A stretch of 64,000 nt of DNA, taken from NCBI RefSeq assembly GCF_022012475.1, contig NZ_JAKLWS010000007.1:1-64000 (forward strand), in the 5' to 3' direction. This document shows, one piece after another, positions 19,261 to 29,083 of this stretch (its first letter is position 1; each line of letters opens with the position of its first letter). The DNA is from Rhodohalobacter sulfatireducens (GTDB taxonomy: Bacteria > Bacteroidota > Rhodothermia > Balneolales > Balneolaceae). Both the position numbers and the translations under genes were made by a program. The notes under the pieces are model-generated. The model was not told where the DNA came from and did no database searches. It saw only the letters and a program-made list of their open reading frames with translations.

Positions 19261-21930
19261 TTGACGGTGGCTCGCAAAAAAAGACTGACTTTATTATCTC
19301 TATTCGTTGCTCTGCTCATCACATCCTGTACCCAACCAACCACAGAACATTGGTCTGAGTTCGTACCGGAGTCAACGTTTGTAGTAATGGTTCCAGGTAC
19401 GGACGGTACAATCAACCAGGTATTAGCTGAACCGTTTGCTCCCCTGATGGATGATATTACACCCTCAGCTATGCAGCTCATTACTAATATCCAGGAACAT
19501 ACAGATCAACAAATTCCTGTTGAGGCTTTATTACTGCACCCAAGCAGCTCAAACAACTGGCAGCCCGTATGGATTACACGGACGGTAAATGGGCTCCCCG
19601 AATCGCTGGCTGGAATCTACCAGGAGAGCTATCAACAAAACCAATATGATTTTAAAGGATTTACAATTGAAAAACTCTTTTTTGATGAGAGAATTTTATT
19701 CATGGTTAGTTTTGAACAATGGACCCTGTTTTCTCAGTCAAGCTTTAGCATTGAAAGTGTAATACGCACCCTGAGCGGAGCTGAAGCTGTGATGCCGTTG
19801 CAAGACAACCAACTTTCACCCGGCGCCATCATTATGAATACAGAAAGTATGGACGAGTGGGTTCAACAGGTTTCTCAGGTGCTTTTCAGGCCTTTTCTAA
19901 AAGATATTTTTGCAGGATCTTCCCCCATATCGTTTCGGCCGTTGCAAGCCGATACAGAAGAATTCCAGTGGCAATTGCAGGGTGCAATGGAACTTCAAGA
20001 CAGTACTTCTTCACTTGTTCGATACATCACGCAGCCTGCAACCGGTTTCTCTCTCGATCGATATATACCTGTCAACGCCGCAGCATTCAGCATTTTCCGG
20101 GTCGATCAACAGGTTTTACAAACAGCTGAGGAAAGCTTTCAATCCGAGCTTGAACTCGACCAATATCTTCAATCAACCCCGAGAGACTGGCATACGATTC
20201 AACAAAACATTGGAGATGAAGTTGCCTTTGTTTCCTTTGCCAATTCCGGTCCGTCCAGCGAAAGCGAATACCTGTTCCTTCGAACCATTCAGGATTCCAG
20301 TTCGGTTCGATCTGCACTCGACCGGCTGGCTGAACAAGAAATTGTAATTAAAGATGAAGCCACCTATTTCGTAAACAGTTACCTGCTGGGCAAACTTTTT
20401 GGTTCTGATATATTCCCTATTGATGATTTTTATATTACAGTTTATGAAGACGTTGCGGCGATAGCTCAAAGAAAAGGCCTTGCTGAAAGTATCGGCGGAG
20501 ATGCCACACGCAGGAGAGTTATCTATTATGATAACGGTTATGCCACCATTCGAAATTCGCTTCCAAATCCACTCAGCTCTATTCACTACATTAATGCGGC
20601 TGATTTTGGCACCTACATTCAACCCTGGCTTTTTCCTCAAAATTATATCGGAACCATTCTCGGTAATCTCGACGAATTTGTAATATCCACACGACTTGAA
20701 CCGGGAACCAATACTGTGGATGTACGACTAACCTCTTTTGAGCAGGAAACGGAATCCAGCCCGTACACCGATCAATGGGTTTTCCCGCTGAATGGAGCTG
20801 AAATAAGTGGGGAACCGGTATTGGCAGACATCACCGGCGGGCCAAGCAATGAAGTGATCTTCTCAACTGAAAACGGGTATATCTACGCACTGGCTATGGA
20901 CGGAACAGCAATCCTCCAGGCTTCCACAGAGAATGATGTTCCAATCGGGGCCCCTGTTGTGTTTGACTGGTATGGTAATAATCAAAATATCATCATGCAG
21001 GCAGCCGGAAATAAGGTATATGCCTGGAATCAATCCGGTACTATTTTGCCGAACTTTCCTATCCGGCTTGATGAAGATATTTCAACTCCGTTAACCATTA
21101 CCGATATCACCGGCAATGGAATTGCAGAAATTATTGTGGCAACGGCAGATCGCAACATGCACATTTTGAACGCCCGTGGGCAGTCGATTCAAGGCTGGCC
21201 TCAATCCACTAACTCAGTTGTGGAATCAAGTCCTTTGATTGCAGAAATCAATAATCAAAAATCCATGTTTGCCTATTCAGAAAACACATTGCATGCATGG
21301 AACGTAAATGGTGAGCTCAGAGAAAATTACCCGGTATTCTTAACATCACAGGTTCAAGGTTCCCCTTACAATTACAACAACACCATCCTCGGCTCCGGGC
21401 TGAACGGAAACGTGTATAGCATAGGCCTCTCACCTTTCTTTTCTGATTCCCTATCGAATCTTGTATCATCCGACTCTCTGATTATTCAAACTTTACAGGT
21501 CACGAATAGCAGCCTGAATTCAACGCCCTCTCACTTCGAAACAACGATACCAACAGAAGAGGGAGGTCTGGTTCAGAGAAACCTGATACTTCTCCAGGCT
21601 ACCAACGGGTCTCTGTTTTTGTATGATGAAACCGGTCAGCTTCAATTTACACAGTCGATGGGTCAGCCCTCTTCGGCTACCACTCCACCGCTTATTCAAG
21701 ATCTTGATGGAGACCAACGTGAGGATCTGATTGCCCTGGCTGATTTTGGCAGACTCTATGCGTGGGATATTCTGAGCGGTGAACGGCACAGCGAACTTCC
21801 AACTGCCGGAATGAGCTACCCGGTTATCAGCGATTTTCTTGGAAATGGGCGACAGGAAATAATAGCCAGAACTCGTGAAGGGTTACAATGCTGGACGATT
21901 AACTTCACCGAGCGGATTAGCTCTGAATAA
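19261..21930 (+). CDS. Large lipoprotein with C-terminal propeller-like domain
   Basis: This 889-residue protein has a lipoprotein signal, hydrophobic core LLSLFVALL then ITSC as lipobox (Cys near residue 23). The start is TTG at 19261 or GTG at 19267; no upstream ATG fits. Residues about 30-490 resemble DUF3352-type sequence (inference). From about 500 onward there are repeats of the form ADITGG-x-x-N/E-x-E-V/I-I and a late DLDGDQREDLIAL motif, as in FG-GAP/VCBS or PQQ-like beta-propellers. It is divergent from the BatA-like gene and ends 3 bases from the convergent epimerase, so the two mRNAs must overlap at their ends. Confidence 0.8.
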   Translation: MTVARKKRLTLLSLFVALLITSCTQPTTEHWSEFVPESTFVVMVPGTDGTINQVLAEPFAPLMDDITPSAMQLITNIQEHTDQQIPVEALLLHPSSSNNWQPVWITRTVNGLPESLAGIYQESYQQNQYDFKGFTIEKLFFDERILFMVSFEQWTLFSQSSFSIESVIRTLSGAEAVMPLQDNQLSPGAIIMNTESMDEWVQQVSQVLFRPFLKDIFAGSSPISFRPLQADTEEFQWQLQGAMELQDSTSSLVRYITQPATGFSLDRYIPVNAAAFSIFRVDQQVLQTAEESFQSELELDQYLQSTPRDWHTIQQNIGDEVAFVSFANSGPSSESEYLFLRTIQDSSSVRSALDRLAEQEIVIKDEATYFVNSYLLGKLFGSDIFPIDDFYITVYEDVAAIAQRKGLAESIGGDATRRRVIYYDNGYATIRNSLPNPLSSIHYINAADFGTYIQPWLFPQNYIGTILGNLDEFVISTRLEPGTNTVDVRLTSFEQETESSPYTDQWVFPLNGAEISGEPVLADITGGPSNEVIFSTENGYIYALAMDGTAILQASTENDVPIGAPVVFDWYGNNQNIIMQAAGNKVYAWNQSGTILPNFPIRLDEDISTPLTITDITGNGIAEIIVATADRNMHILNARGQSIQGWPQSTNSVVESSPLIAEINNQKSMFAYSENTLHAWNVNGELRENYPVFLTSQVQGSPYNYNNTILGSGLNGNVYSIGLSPFFSDSLSNLVSSDSLIIQTLQVTNSSLNSTPSHFETTIPTEEGGLVQRNLILLQATNGSLFLYDETGQLQFTQSMGQPSSATTPPLIQDLDGDQREDLIALADFGRLYAWDILSGERHSELPTAGMSYPVISDFLGNGRQEIIARTREGLQCWTINFTERISSE

Positions 21931-21933
21931 AAG

Positions 21934-22839
21934 TTAGAAAATATCAGCCAACGCCTCTTCCAGGTCTTCAAACTTAAATTCAAATCCTGAAATTTGCAGA
22001 ACCTTAGGCTGAACATTCAAACTCGAAAGTGTTGGTTCTGCCGCCTCACCCAGGAGAGTTCGCATAACAAATTCCGGAACCCGGAAAAACGACGGGCGAT
22101 TTAATACATTCCCTAATGCATCGGCTACGCGATTCATGGGCTCAGGCTCGGGAGAGCAAACATTATATGCCCCGGTCAATTCCTTTTCATCAATCGGGTA
22201 AATTAAAGCACGGACCAGGTCGTCCATATGAATCCATGGCAAAAATTGTTTACCGTCTCCAATGGGCCCTCCCACAAAAAAGAGGAAAGGCAATTTCATG
22301 ATTTGGAGAAATCCACCGTTTTTTTCAAGTACTATTCCAATACGCGGATTTACTACACGTATGCCCAAATCTTCCGCTTTCCTGGATTCTTCTTCCCAAT
22401 CTTTACAAACATGGGCCAGGAAATCATCGCCCAAAGAAGAGGATTCATCCAGCAGTTTATCGCCATTGTCTCCATAGATACCCACTGCTGAGGCCGAAAT
22501 AAACAGTTCCGGCTTTGATCCTGCTTCTTTCATCGCCGTTACAAGTTGTTTCGTAGACTCTATCCGGCTGTTGTAAATCGATTTTTTTACACTTTCCGTC
22601 CACCTTTTGCCAAATAGACTTTCGCCAACGAGATTGATAACAACATCCGATTCAGCCATCGCTCCTGACAGATTATCATCCCAACTAATATATTTCAGAT
22701 TTTTTGATTGCTCTTTTGAATACTTATCTGGAGAACGAGTAACGATGGAGATAAAATGCCCTTGCTTCAGAAGCTCACTACAGAGAGCTGAGCCTATAAA
22801 TCCAGTTCCGCCGGTAATTACTATATTTTTTGGTTCCAT
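21934..22839 (-). CDS. TIGR01777-family NAD(P)-dependent epimerase (SDR)
   Basis: This 301-residue atypical short-chain dehydrogenase opens with the nucleotide-binding motif ITGGTGFIGSAL. The family-typical NLVGESLFGKRWTESVKKSIYNSR region is in residues 70-95, an SASAVGIYG active-site motif near 115 and LPWIHMDDL near 205. A C-terminal DUF1731-like tail follows (LGEAAEPTL...). The physiological substrate is unknown in this family (YfcH-like). It is the last gene of the accA-cdsA run, 47 bases after cdsA. Confidence 0.92.
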   Translation of the reverse strand: MEPKNIVITGGTGFIGSALCSELLKQGHFISIVTRSPDKYSKEQSKNLKYISWDDNLSGAMAESDVVINLVGESLFGKRWTESVKKSIYNSRIESTKQLVTAMKEAGSKPELFISASAVGIYGDNGDKLLDESSSLGDDFLAHVCKDWEEESRKAEDLGIRVVNPRIGIVLEKNGGFLQIMKLPFLFFVGGPIGDGKQFLPWIHMDDLVRALIYPIDEKELTGAYNVCSPEPEPMNRVADALGNVLNRPSFFRVPEFVMRTLLGEAAEPTLSSLNVQPKVLQISGFEFKFEDLEEALADIF

Positions 22840-22886
22840 ATTTAAATAACATCTCTTTCTTCCAAATCAATCCATTCAACAAATAT

Positions 22887-23687
22887 CTAAATCAACAAAT
22901 AAAAGAGGAAATAGATAACAGGTGCGGTGAGAATCATCGAATCAAAACGATCAAAAAACCCTCCATGGCCAGGTATAATCTTTGAAGAATCTTTGATATT
23001 TGCCTGCCGTTTCAAACGACTTTCAGCTAAATCCCCCAATGGTCCCAAAACCCCTACTGCAATCACAGCAGGAATTACCACCCAAAGAGCCAGCGGGAAA
23101 GATCCGGCAATTCCATAAGCAATGAAGAATCCTACAGCAGATCCTAAAAACCCGAACCAAAAACCTTCTAAAGTTTTATTTGGGCTGATATTTGGAGCCA
23201 GCGGTGTTTTGCCCCATGTTTTGCCTCCAAAATACGCAAACACATCATTCCCCCATATCATCAGAAAGAACGAGAGGATCAACCAGAAACCATCCTGTCC
23301 AATCCCCATTTCGCGGACATTTACAATCATCAAAAAACCTGCCGGTGCATAAATACCGGTAAACAGGGTGGTAAATAATTTTCTCTGAAATTCTCCCCAT
23401 TCAACAAAAAAAGCAGCAACTGACAAGAGCAAAACAACCAATGTAATTACAACCAAACTCCAATCGGGCAGATCCCCAAAAAACCAAACAAGCACTGCAA
23501 TTACCAATGATAGGATAAACAGATCGCTGTCGTTTGTTTTCTTGAAAATTCGGTGTATTTCCCAGGTAGTAAGGAGAGCGATAGCTGCAAATAAAATTTC
23601 AAAAGCCAGTCCTCCCACCCATGTTATGTACAGCATGACCGCCGCAGCCGGAACAGCAAAGAGAACTCTTTTGGTTAGTTCCTTCAA
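22887..23687 (-). CDS. cdsA: Phosphatidate cytidylyltransferase
   Basis: CdsA makes CDP-diacylglycerol from CTP and phosphatidate, the branch point of phospholipid synthesis. It is a 266-residue polytopic membrane protein with about seven hydrophobic helices. The CTP transferase signature is intact near the C-terminus: SRLKRQANIKD then IIPGHGGFFDRFDS. Its ATG overlaps the stop of the preceding DUF2007 gene by 4 bases. The neighbourhood (accA, thioesterase) fits lipid synthesis. Confidence 0.95.
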   Translation of the reverse strand: MKELTKRVLFAVPAAAVMLYITWVGGLAFEILFAAIALLTTWEIHRIFKKTNDSDLFILSLVIAVLVWFFGDLPDWSLVVITLVVLLLSVAAFFVEWGEFQRKLFTTLFTGIYAPAGFLMIVNVREMGIGQDGFWLILSFFLMIWGNDVFAYFGGKTWGKTPLAPNISPNKTLEGFWFGFLGSAVGFFIAYGIAGSFPLALWVVIPAVIAVGVLGPLGDLAESRLKRQANIKDSSKIIPGHGGFFDRFDSMILTAPVIYFLFYLLI

Positions 23688-23965
23688 TCCGCCTCGTTTT
23701 CATTCCAGTCGAAATCGTCTTCCTGCTCGTTCAGGTCAGCCAACGCTTTTCTTGCTTTCTTTTCAAACTCTTTAGGCACATAAAGATATACCATCGACAT
23801 TTCACCAAAATTCAGGCTGTAGGATGAGTCCCTTTTCGAAAGGATATTGGATGGTATTTTCAGGTTTGAAAGATAGTTTTTGGCAAGCTCCACTTCATAC
23901 TCCGTACCTCTCTCCAGTACGCAAACCCAATTATTGATTTTATTCGGTTCCGATCCTCTTAACAT
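23684..23965 (-). CDS. Small DUF2007-like protein
   Basis: This 93-residue soluble protein fits the DUF2007 pattern: a short ferredoxin-like alpha/beta fold beginning WVCVLERGTEYEVELAKNYL, a middle strand with MVYLYVP, a helix, and an acidic tail (EQEDDFDWNENEAD). Members are annotated as putative signal-transducing proteins without biochemical support. It overlaps cdsA by 4 bases and follows the CPBP protease gene by 11 bases. Confidence 0.75.
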   Translation of the reverse strand: MLRGSEPNKINNWVCVLERGTEYEVELAKNYLSNLKIPSNILSKRDSSYSLNFGEMSMVYLYVPKEFEKKARKALADLNEQEDDFDWNENEAD

Positions 23966-23976
23966 GAACTACCGTC

Positions 23977-24912
23977 CTATTTCAGCTGCTTCGATTTGTT
24001 AATCATCCAATAAACGATTGAAAACGTAAAAATAATACTTCCCACAAGTACCCAAACAGGCGGCAGAGTTTCGGCTGTCATCTCCTGGAAAAGAAGTTCC
24101 GGGTATTGCGATCCGACTAAAACCGCTGCACCATTGTTAATAAAATGGGCAACTACGGCCGGCCAAATCGTACCGCTCAGCCAAGTCATCAGTGCAAGTA
24201 CAACTCCAAGTGTTGCAAGTGGCAAAATATTCCCAAGCTGGATGTGAAACATTCCAAATATTAAACCCGAAATTATGACGGCAAGAATAGGGCCCCAGCT
24301 TTTTTCAAAGGCTCGTAAAATATATCCCCGGAACAGGATCTCTTCACAAATGGCCGGAACGAGCGCAATATTCAGCAATCCAAACCATATGATACCATCT
24401 GTGCTCAGAAAATCTTCGATCATTTCGTACTGTGAAACCTGTAAATCACTAAACATCTCCGGCAGAGGAATTAACGAATTCAGGTATCCGAGATAGATAA
24501 TTACGGGTTGAATGACGACGATAAGCAATCCACCCATCAACAAATATTTTATAACCTGGTTATTCCACTTGATTCTCAGAAAGGATCGTTTGCTTTCACT
24601 CCCAATATTAAAACGGACAACTATAAACGTAGCGAGACCGAGAAATAGGATTTGTCCGATTGAGTTTCCAATGAAGAGCAAATCGATATTCTCGGTTACT
24701 GAGGCCATAGTATTAGCCGGGTCAATCTCCCCGCTGGTGACCATAATCAAACCGACAAAAACTATTCCCGCCACTACCTGGAACAGGATTAACACTACGA
24801 CCAACCAAATCAGAGCGATAACCCAATGGGCAAAACCGTTCTTTTCAGCCCAGGAACGAACGACAGTGGGGGTAAATGAGTATTCTTCAGATGGTTCAGA
24901 AGTTTGGTTCAT
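23977..24912 (-). CDS. CPBP family intramembrane glutamic endopeptidase
   Basis: This is a 311-residue membrane protein with about eight helices. The three Abi/CPBP (Rce1-like) motifs are present: EEILFRGYILRAFE (motif 1, residues about 190-203), FGMFHIQLGN (motif 2) and HFINNGA (motif 3). In characterised relatives these residues form the active site of intramembrane CAAX-type proteases; bacterial substrates are mostly unknown. It sits in the lipid-linked operon between a DUF4199-like protein and a DUF2007 protein. Confidence 0.9.
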   Translation of the reverse strand: MNQTSEPSEEYSFTPTVVRSWAEKNGFAHWVIALIWLVVVLILFQVVAGIVFVGLIMVTSGEIDPANTMASVTENIDLLFIGNSIGQILFLGLATFIVVRFNIGSESKRSFLRIKWNNQVIKYLLMGGLLIVVIQPVIIYLGYLNSLIPLPEMFSDLQVSQYEMIEDFLSTDGIIWFGLLNIALVPAICEEILFRGYILRAFEKSWGPILAVIISGLIFGMFHIQLGNILPLATLGVVLALMTWLSGTIWPAVVAHFINNGAAVLVGSQYPELLFQEMTAETLPPVWVLVGSIIFTFSIVYWMINKSKQLK

Positions 24913-24921
24913 ACGTGATAT

Positions 24922-25500
24922 TTAAAATGTCTCTTCTTTCTTTTCAGCAAAGACTTTTACCCCTATAAGGCCGGTAACCAAGTTAATAAGGCCGGTAATG
25001 GGAACTCCCCAAAAAATTTGCTGCCAGATGGACTGCCCTCCTGCCATTGAATCGGCAACAGCATCAATCATCTGCTGTTTGTTTGCCTCCGGCATCTCCA
25101 TCGCTTCGATATTGGCGATGGCAGCATCCATCATTTTCGTTGTATAGTCGGGATCGAAAATAAGAATCCATAGTTCACTCAATACTACACTAAACAAAAC
25201 AATTACGGCGCCGGTGAGAAAACCGATAAGTGCTCCCTGTCCCAGGGTCATATAGGGTGTAACTTCCCTGGTAAAATGCCAAACGGCAAGCAAGCCCGCA
25301 AGAGCCGATACCAGGCAGATTACAACTCCGCTAAACATCATAGGTGACATGAATGAACCTGAGGGCTCTGAATTGATCTGCTGATAGCCAAAAAACAGTC
25401 CAATTACAAAGCTTACCAAGGCGAAAATTACGCCGACAATTCCTACAGATGGTAAATAGTCACTAAATGAGAGTGCTTGTGTATTTTCTTCCTCGTTCAT
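24922..25500 (-). CDS. DUF4199-like membrane protein
   Basis: This 192-residue protein has four hydrophobic segments (about residues 16-36, 50-70, 88-110 and 160-182). An amphipathic region between the third and fourth is rich in Met, Ala and Glu (TTKMMDAAIANIEAMEMPEANK), as seen in DUF4199 proteins of Bacteroidetes. Function unknown. Its start lies within the 3' end of the upstream DUF2085-like gene (38-base overlap), a strong hint of translational coupling. Confidence 0.7.
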   Translation of the reverse strand: MNEEENTQALSFSDYLPSVGIVGVIFALVSFVIGLFFGYQQINSEPSGSFMSPMMFSGVVICLVSALAGLLAVWHFTREVTPYMTLGQGALIGFLTGAVIVLFSVVLSELWILIFDPDYTTKMMDAAIANIEAMEMPEANKQQMIDAVADSMAGGQSIWQQIFWGVPITGLINLVTGLIGVKVFAEKKEETF

Positions 25501-25948
25501 GATTAACCCTTATTTTTTTAGTTTGAAAGAAATCTGATAAAAAAATGGCGACTGCTGCCCCCAACAGTAAACCCAATACGACTCTTGAGGCATTATTGTT
25601 TTCCCATAAAATATGGTTGCCCATATAATCGATGATTTGAAGCATCACTGCAAGCAAAAGAAACCAGTTTGTCCAAAGTTTTTTCAGGCTAAAACGAATG
25701 ATTATGGGGATAGCCAGCCAGCCCATCCAAAGCCCTGAAAAAATTCCGAAGCAGCGACTGTTTACAGCCATCGGAGTTCCATTCACAGTCAATGATCGCA
25801 GGGGGTCTTGATGGCAAACATTTTCGAATAACTTTCCGGTCCAATGACCGATACTTTGTTCTGCCCCCCACAGCCCCCCGCCAAGTGATAAAACCAACAT
25901 AATTGTCAGGCCACCCAAAAGCAGCCAATAACTCATTGCATTCTTCAT
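25463..25948 (-). CDS. DUF2085-like membrane protein
   Basis: This is a 161-residue polytopic membrane protein. It carries the DUF2085 pattern of CHQDPLRS followed by a MAVNSRCFGIFSG motif (residues about 44-70), then two or three helices and a basic C-terminal tail. Function is unknown in the family. The 3' end runs 38 bases into the next gene. The thioesterase gene lies 6 bases upstream. Confidence 0.78.
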   Translation of the reverse strand: MKNAMSYWLLLGGLTIMLVLSLGGGLWGAEQSIGHWTGKLFENVCHQDPLRSLTVNGTPMAVNSRCFGIFSGLWMGWLAIPIIIRFSLKKLWTNWFLLLAVMLQIIDYMGNHILWENNNASRVVLGLLLGAAVAIFLSDFFQTKKIRVNHERGRKYTSTLI

Positions 25949-25954
25949 AGGCCA

Positions 25955-26389
25955 TCACGACTGTTGATCTATCAAATCGTTAAAATAATCGGGTGCCCTG
26001 CAAGGCCTTCGATTTTCCGTATCCGTAAAGCAAAGCGTTACCTGACCCAAAACGTGCGGTTTTTCCAACCTGGAGGTTAATACACGGTAAAATGTATCCA
26101 GTCGTACCATCGGTTTTTCAAAAACAGAAACCTCTATGGTCATCAACTCATCGTAATGAATTGGGGCTTTGTATTCCAACTGCGCATAGACAACCGGAAG
26201 CATAAAACCATCCTCTTCCAGGCGGGAATAAGGTATCCCAAGCGAACGAATCATCTCGGTCCGTGCCACTTCAAAATATTCGAGATACCGGCCGTAATAA
26301 ACGTATCCCATCTGATCTGTCTCACCATAGCGGCTTCGCAGTTCGTAATTGAAACGTATAATCGGTTTGGTTTCTGGAAACCGGATCAT
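25955..26389 (-). CDS. Acyl-CoA thioesterase, 4-hydroxybenzoyl-CoA thioesterase (YbgC/FadM) type
   Basis: This 144-residue hotdog-fold protein has the family's key motif RYGETDQMGYVYYGRYLEYFE in two parts, with the Asp followed by QMG in the usual catalytic position (near residue 23). Such enzymes hydrolyse short- or medium-chain acyl-CoA. Placement 9 bases after accA and upstream of cdsA fits a role in fatty-acid or phospholipid metabolism. Exact substrate unknown. Confidence 0.88.
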   Translation of the reverse strand: MIRFPETKPIIRFNYELRSRYGETDQMGYVYYGRYLEYFEVARTEMIRSLGIPYSRLEEDGFMLPVVYAQLEYKAPIHYDELMTIEVSVFEKPMVRLDTFYRVLTSRLEKPHVLGQVTLCFTDTENRRPCRAPDYFNDLIDQQS

Positions 26390-26398
26390 GATCTGAAA

Positions 26399-27361
26399 TC
26401 AGGAATTTTGATCGGCTTCAAGCCAGACTCCCATGACCGAATATTTTTCAATGCGGTGATCGATCAGTTCGGCAGGTTTCATCTTATTGAGCCTTTTGAG
26501 GCTTTTCAGAATCTGCTCTTTTACAGCCTGTGCCGATTTTTCAAAATCACGGTGAGCACCACCAAGAGGCTCTTTTATCACGCCATCAATAATTTTCATC
26601 TCAAGAAGATCTTTGGCCGTGAGTTTCAAGGCGGATGCTGCCTGTTCTTTGTATTCCCAGGTTTTCCACAAAATAGAGGAACAGGACTCAGGTGAAATTA
26701 CCGAGTACCAGGTATTTTCCATCATGTAAATTTCATTTCCTACACCAATACCAATGGCCCCACCGCTTGCACCTTCGCCAATTACAATAGAAATGATGGG
26801 AACTTCCAGTACAGACATCAATTTCAAATTTTTTGCAATCGCTTCTGCCTGGCCTCTTTCTTCTGCTTCAAGTCCGGGATAGGCTCCGGGAGTATCTAAC
26901 AGAGTCACAACCGGAATGCCAAACTTTTCAGCAGTTTTCATCAAACGGTAAGCTTTCCTGTACCCTTCGGGATTGGCCATACCAAAATTTCGATATTGCC
27001 GCTGTTTTGTATCTCTTCCTTTCTGATGGCCGATAATCATTACTGATTGCCCGTCAATGGTTGCCAATCCGCCAACCATCGCTTTATCATCCGCATGATA
27101 ACGGTCTCCGTGAAGTTCGATGAACTCGTCGGTCATCAAATCAATGTAATCGAGTGTATAGGGGCGCTCCGGATGGCGGGCCAGCTGAACCCGCTGCCAC
27201 CGGGTAAGGTTTGAAAATATTGATTCTCGCAGCTGATCGGCCTTCTTACGAAGCCTGTTGATCTCCGGTGTCAAGACTTCATCGCCCACGGAGAGTTCAT
27301 TCAGCTCATCAATTTTTTTCTCCAGTTCCGCGATAGGTTGTTCAAAATCGAGATACTGCAT
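26399..27361 (-). CDS. accA: Acetyl-CoA carboxylase carboxyltransferase subunit alpha
   Basis: AccA is one half of the carboxyltransferase that moves CO2 from biotin to acetyl-CoA, the first step of fatty-acid synthesis. It is 320 residues, a normal length. It has the N-terminal helical [17 protein letters not shown], then [11 protein letters not shown], the crotonase-like core with [23 protein letters not shown] and [14 protein letters not shown]. It leads the eight-gene minus-strand run. The 163 bases upstream hold a purine-biased run of AACC/AAAACC repeats on the coding strand and presumably the promoter. Confidence 0.97.
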   Translation of the reverse strand: MQYLDFEQPIAELEKKIDELNELSVGDEVLTPEINRLRKKADQLRESIFSNLTRWQRVQLARHPERPYTLDYIDLMTDEFIELHGDRYHADDKAMVGGLATIDGQSVMIIGHQKGRDTKQRQYRNFGMANPEGYRKAYRLMKTAEKFGIPVVTLLDTPGAYPGLEAEERGQAEAIAKNLKLMSVLEVPIISIVIGEGASGGAIGIGVGNEIYMMENTWYSVISPESCSSILWKTWEYKEQAASALKLTAKDLLEMKIIDGVIKEPLGGAHRDFEKSAQAVKEQILKSLKRLNKMKPAELIDHRIEKYSVMGVWLEADQNS

Positions 27362-27524
27362 TCAGATTCCTAATTTCTGATTTCTGGTTTTGGTTTTGGT
27401 TTCTGAAAATTTTTTGATCATCTCACAATTTTAACTAGTCCAATATAAAACAATTCTCAAAGGATATTTTGTCGATTACATACCAATCACCTTAAACATT
27501 AAGTTTTAGACTTGTAACCAAATA

Positions 27525-27860
27525 TTATTCAGCGATCTCCATTTTTTCGGCAAAATAGGCACAAAAATCTCTCATGTCGCCGCTGATTCGTGAATCGTTC
27601 GTGGAATTTTCAAGCGTATCTGCCATCGTTACAAGTGTTTGGTGAAAAAAAATCTTCATCTCATCCACGGTCATATCCTTGGTCCACAGATCAAGCCGCA
27701 GGGTATCTTTATTCCGGTGATCCCATAACGAGAGCAGCATGGCACGGCAAACTGCTTCATCATATCCCTGCAGGTCGGTAGCCGACCATTTGATATCCTC
27801 CGGAACATTATTCTCATCAAGTAATACTTCGATATTTATTTTTTTTGATTTCTCAGACAT
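27525..27860 (-). CDS. gldC: Gliding-motility protein GldC homologue
   Basis: This 111-residue cytoplasmic protein matches GldC of Bacteroidetes in length and in motifs: LDENNVPEDIKWSATD, AMLLSLWDHRNKDTLRLDLW and the C-terminal FFHQTLVTMADTLE with DMRDFCAYFAEKM. GldC is linked to gliding and type IX secretion in Flavobacterium but is also found in non-gliding relatives. It overlaps the upstream pseudouridine synthase gene by 8 bases. Together with porX and a T9SS-tailed protein it supports a T9SS-bearing organism. Confidence 0.9.
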   Translation of the reverse strand: MSEKSKKINIEVLLDENNVPEDIKWSATDLQGYDEAVCRAMLLSLWDHRNKDTLRLDLWTKDMTVDEMKIFFHQTLVTMADTLENSTNDSRISGDMRDFCAYFAEKMEIAE

Positions 27861-28872
27861 AGTTTGAAGTGGGTTTACAATTTTGCCGCAGTTTTTCTAA
27901 CACTTTTTGAAAATCTGCAGGGAGTGGAGAATTAAATTCTACAAATTCGCCGGTGGCGGGGTGATTAAACCCAAGCGTTTTTGCATGCAGAGCTTGCCGC
28001 TCCAGGGTGGCAAACATATTTTGGAACATTTTCTTTCTGGAACCGGTATTCGGACCATAACGAACGGAATCACCCCCGTAGGTTGGATCACCAAAAACGT
28101 AATAGCCGGCATGCTGCATATGCACGCGAATTTGATGCGTCCGCCCTGTTTCAAGTTGTATTTCAAGCAGGGCCAGGTGGTCGAAACTTTCCAGCTTTTT
28201 GAAGTGCGTGACAGCTGATTTGCCACCCTCCTCTAATACCGTCATTATTTTTCGGTCCCTTGGCGAGCGGCCTATATTTCCTTCGATGGTTCCTTCATCC
28301 GGCGGATTTCCCCAAACAATAGCCCAGTATTTTCTCTCGGGTTTTTTCTTCGCAAATTGTTTTGACAATTTTTTATGAGTCTCATCCTCTTTTGCCACTA
28401 CAAGAAGTCCACTCGTATCTTTATCCAATCGATGAACAATTCCCGGCCGAACGGTATCCTTCTCCGTCAGGGATAAATTTTCATTTGTGTAGTGCAACAA
28501 CCCGTTTACAAGCGTACCTGTCCAGTTTCCATAGGCGGGATGTACTACCATATCGGCCGTTTTATTCACCAACAGTAAGTACTCATCTTCATACACAATA
28601 TTCAGATCCATCTTCTCAGGCTTGGCTTCCTGTGGAGGTGGTTTAGGAAGTGAAATCTCAATTTTATCCCCCGGCTGCATGATATATGATGATTTCTCAT
28701 GACTCCCGTTTACCAGTACGTACCCATTCTTGATCGCTTTTTGGACCTTTGTTCGGCTGGCATTTTGGATAAAGGAGGTGATGTACTTGTCGAGCCGAAT
28801 ATCAGAGTGCTGACCTTCGGGGACTTCCAGTAAGTACTCTGTTTTTTGGGAATGTTCTTTTTCTATGAGCAT
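27853..28872 (-). CDS. Pseudouridine synthase, RluA family (RluD-like)
   Basis: This 339-residue enzyme converts uridine to pseudouridine in rRNA (RluD) or related RNAs. An N-terminal S4 RNA-binding domain (residues about 18-75, with RLDKYITSFI and VLVNG) is followed by the catalytic domain holding GIVHRLDKDTSGLLVVAK with the catalytic Asp in RLDKDTSG. ETGRTHQIRVHMQH follows. S4 plus this core points to the RluC/RluD branch. It is the first gene of a pair with gldC. Confidence 0.93.
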   Translation of the reverse strand: MLIEKEHSQKTEYLLEVPEGQHSDIRLDKYITSFIQNASRTKVQKAIKNGYVLVNGSHEKSSYIMQPGDKIEISLPKPPPQEAKPEKMDLNIVYEDEYLLLVNKTADMVVHPAYGNWTGTLVNGLLHYTNENLSLTEKDTVRPGIVHRLDKDTSGLLVVAKEDETHKKLSKQFAKKKPERKYWAIVWGNPPDEGTIEGNIGRSPRDRKIMTVLEEGGKSAVTHFKKLESFDHLALLEIQLETGRTHQIRVHMQHAGYYVFGDPTYGGDSVRYGPNTGSRKKMFQNMFATLERQALHAKTLGFNHPATGEFVEFNSPLPADFQKVLEKLRQNCKPTSNYV

Positions 28873-29083
28873 AACGGCAAAAATAACAAAATTTTAACTA
28901 CCGGATGAAGAACCCTTCATTATTGTGAGGATATCTCTAACCTCGACACCTACGAATGCAACCATATTTGATATTTTAGCACCCATTGGAGACTAAACGG
29001 GCTTAAAAAGGAGATGTTTGCAATGACAGGGTTTGCTTGAATAATTACACCGAGGTCCTATTTAAAAAAAATTTAAATTTTTC

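Noticed and set aside
29012-29040. AAAGGAGATG with a tiny open frame
   Set aside because: Encodes only five residues; no support as a leader peptide beyond the binding-site-like bases.
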